Source of the DNA: Candidatus Harrisonbacteria bacterium RIFCSPLOWO2_01_FULL_44_18
Lineage (GTDB): Bacteria > Patescibacteriota > Minisyncoccia > UBA6257 > WO2-44-18
Assembly (NCBI GenBank): GCA_001817915.1
Contig: MHJJ01000008.1
Location: 1 to 54,459 of the forward strand
Direction of reading: 5' to 3'
Length of the DNA: 54,459 nt
In this document: piece after piece, positions 53,491-54,459 of the stretch
How the letters are laid out: each line of letters opens with the position of its first letter
Numbering within the stretch: the first letter of the stretch is position 1
Translations under genes and position numbers: made by a program
Notes under the pieces: generated by a model
What the model was told of the DNA's origin: nothing
Seen by the model: only the letters and a program-made list of their open reading frames with translations
Databases searched by the model: none

Positions 53491-54441
53491 ATGGGATGGT
53501 TCGTCAGCGTCGGTCTGGCTCTTGCGGTAATGGTGGTCGCGGCGCTGATTGGTAAATCGCTCCGCCGCAATTCTGGACGCGAGGAGCGAACCGCCGGCCG
53601 AGTTTTAACAATTGCCGGTCCGCTTGTATGTTTGGTATGGATTGGCCTGCATACGGGTCGCAATATGATCCATCAGGTGCCGGCTGGCAATATGGGAGTA
53701 GTTTATAAATTCGGCGCTATCCGAGGACAAATCAGCGAAGGACTTCAAACCGTAGCGCCTTGGTGTAGCGTCAAAATCCAAACAATTCAAGTTGAACGCC
53801 ATGTCTTTCAAAATATGGAAGCCTTTAGCCAAGAAACTCAAGACGTTTTTGTGAGGGCAACGTTAAATATCAGGGTGTCTCCGGACGCGATTCAAGAACT
53901 CTATCGAACTATCGGCCCCAATTACTTTCAAGTCCTTGTAGAATCTCGAGTTGCTCAAAACTTCAAAGATGAGATTGTAAAATACAAAAGCGTGGACATT
54001 GCTCCCAACCGCGAACCTATCAGGCAAGCCGTCAGAGGACGCCTTGAAGGAGAACTTTCTCGATATTCCATTGAGGTGGTTGACCTGCTTTTGGACAACG
54101 TGGATTTCCGTCCAGAATTCAAATCCGCGATTGAAGCTAAGCAGATCGCCACTCAGCGCGCGCTTGAAGAAGAGCAAAAAGTGCTAGTTGAGCGGCATCG
54201 CGCCGAACAAGCAGTTGAAAGGGCGCGCGGCGAAGGCCAGGCGCTTTTGGAAGTTGCCACAAAGCAAGCCGAAGCCAATGCTCTACTCTCGGCCTCGCTT
54301 ACTCCGCAACTTGTGCAATACTCGCTGATCCAGAAACTCGGCGATAAGATTCAGGTTATGATTTTGCCGTCAGGGCAAAACTTTATTTTGGACGCGAATA
54401 TGCTAAGACAAACCCAAGATCAGGACGAAGATAACCGATAA
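53491..54441 (+). CDS. SPFH/Band 7 (prohibitin/HflC-like) membrane protein
   Basis: 316 residues with AAAGGAGG 7 bases before the ATG. Two N-terminal hydrophobic stretches (about 3-23 and 38-58), then the SPFH domain: QVPAGNMGVVYKFGAIRGQI, LNIRVSPDAIQELYRTIGPN, VVDLLLDNVDFRPEFKSAIE, a long helical coiled coil (residues about 225-275, EEEQKVLVERHRAEQAVERA) and a short tail. Such proteins build large membrane rings that organise lipids or restrain membrane proteases such as FtsH. No NfeD or protease gene is in the window; the downstream side is cut off. Confidence 0.88.
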   Translation: MGWFVSVGLALAVMVVAALIGKSLRRNSGREERTAGRVLTIAGPLVCLVWIGLHTGRNMIHQVPAGNMGVVYKFGAIRGQISEGLQTVAPWCSVKIQTIQVERHVFQNMEAFSQETQDVFVRATLNIRVSPDAIQELYRTIGPNYFQVLVESRVAQNFKDEIVKYKSVDIAPNREPIRQAVRGRLEGELSRYSIEVVDLLLDNVDFRPEFKSAIEAKQIATQRALEEEQKVLVERHRAEQAVERARGEGQALLEVATKQAEANALLSASLTPQLVQYSLIQKLGDKIQVMILPSGQNFILDANMLRQTQDQDEDNR

Positions 54442-54459
54442 AAATCGCAGCCCGTTTCG

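Overview
The window looks like a piece of a Patescibacteria (CPR, probably Parcubacteria-like) chromosome. The evidence is the set of short, streamlined core genes: a bacterial AspRS without the GAD insert, a release factor 2 without domain 1, ComEC split in two, and sigma-70 region 4 fused to HARE-HTH. There is also a PilB/PilC/prepilin cluster, a DUF87 ATPase with its membrane partner, many small lineage-specific proteins, and in-frame 'word' repeats inside conserved proteins. TGA, TAA and TAG are all ordinary stops (aspS, the exonuclease and PAP2 genes end in TGA), so UGA recoding is not supported. The lineage is an inference from these features; no rRNA is present.

Layout. 1-7507 (minus): orphan sensor kinase, then a type IV pilus locus (pilB, pilC, several prepilin-like proteins, one with an LVIVD beta-propeller). 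7640-14500: tRNA-Gln, hotdog thioesterase, an AAT-like acyltransferase carrying a 275 bp palindromic element, ftsEX, prfB, GNAT, a TrpR-like regulator and an unusual Cys/His-rich membrane protein. 14500-16200: three small cassettes separated by attC-like sites. 16280-18871: a tRNA zone with intact tRNA-Thr and tRNA-Gly, a split tRNA and orphan tRNA 5' halves, mixed with nested palindromes and a GIY-YIG gene. 18896-36128: SurA-like protein, ftsB, lepA, APC transporter, exonuclease, rluD, ndk, pyrH, aspS, two PAP2-type proteins, comEC parts, mnmA, murC, efp. 36133-42943: DUF87 ATPase plus membrane partner, sigma4-HARE, secF, secD, cyclophilin. 43180-48049: small lineage proteins, a GerMN protein, tRNA-Lys and a nucleotidyltransferase two-gene module between direct repeats. 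48183-52571: hrcA-grpE-dnaK-dnaJ behind a CIRCE operator. 52848-54441: a small basic protein and an SPFH/Band 7 protein.

The strongest novelty candidate is a mobile-element-like unit of about 515 bp that encodes a GxxExxY-type PD-(D/E)XK nuclease and is translated through. One copy sits in frame inside the G domain of LepA (21553-22066). A second (2209-2723) is fused in frame to the front of a pilus minor protein. Both have inverted terminal tracts built from GCGGA words. At both LepA junctions about 10 bp of host sequence is followed by its own inverted copy, which suggests a fold-back insertion mechanism. Shorter tracts of the same words lie upstream of a pilin gene and inside RluD. Other in-frame repeat families occur in MnmA, DnaK, the acyltransferase, the aspS/pyrH junction and the prepilin N-termini, so this genome seems to tolerate many open-frame insertions. 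The attC-like cassette array and the tRNA-breaking palindromes are the next most interesting signals.
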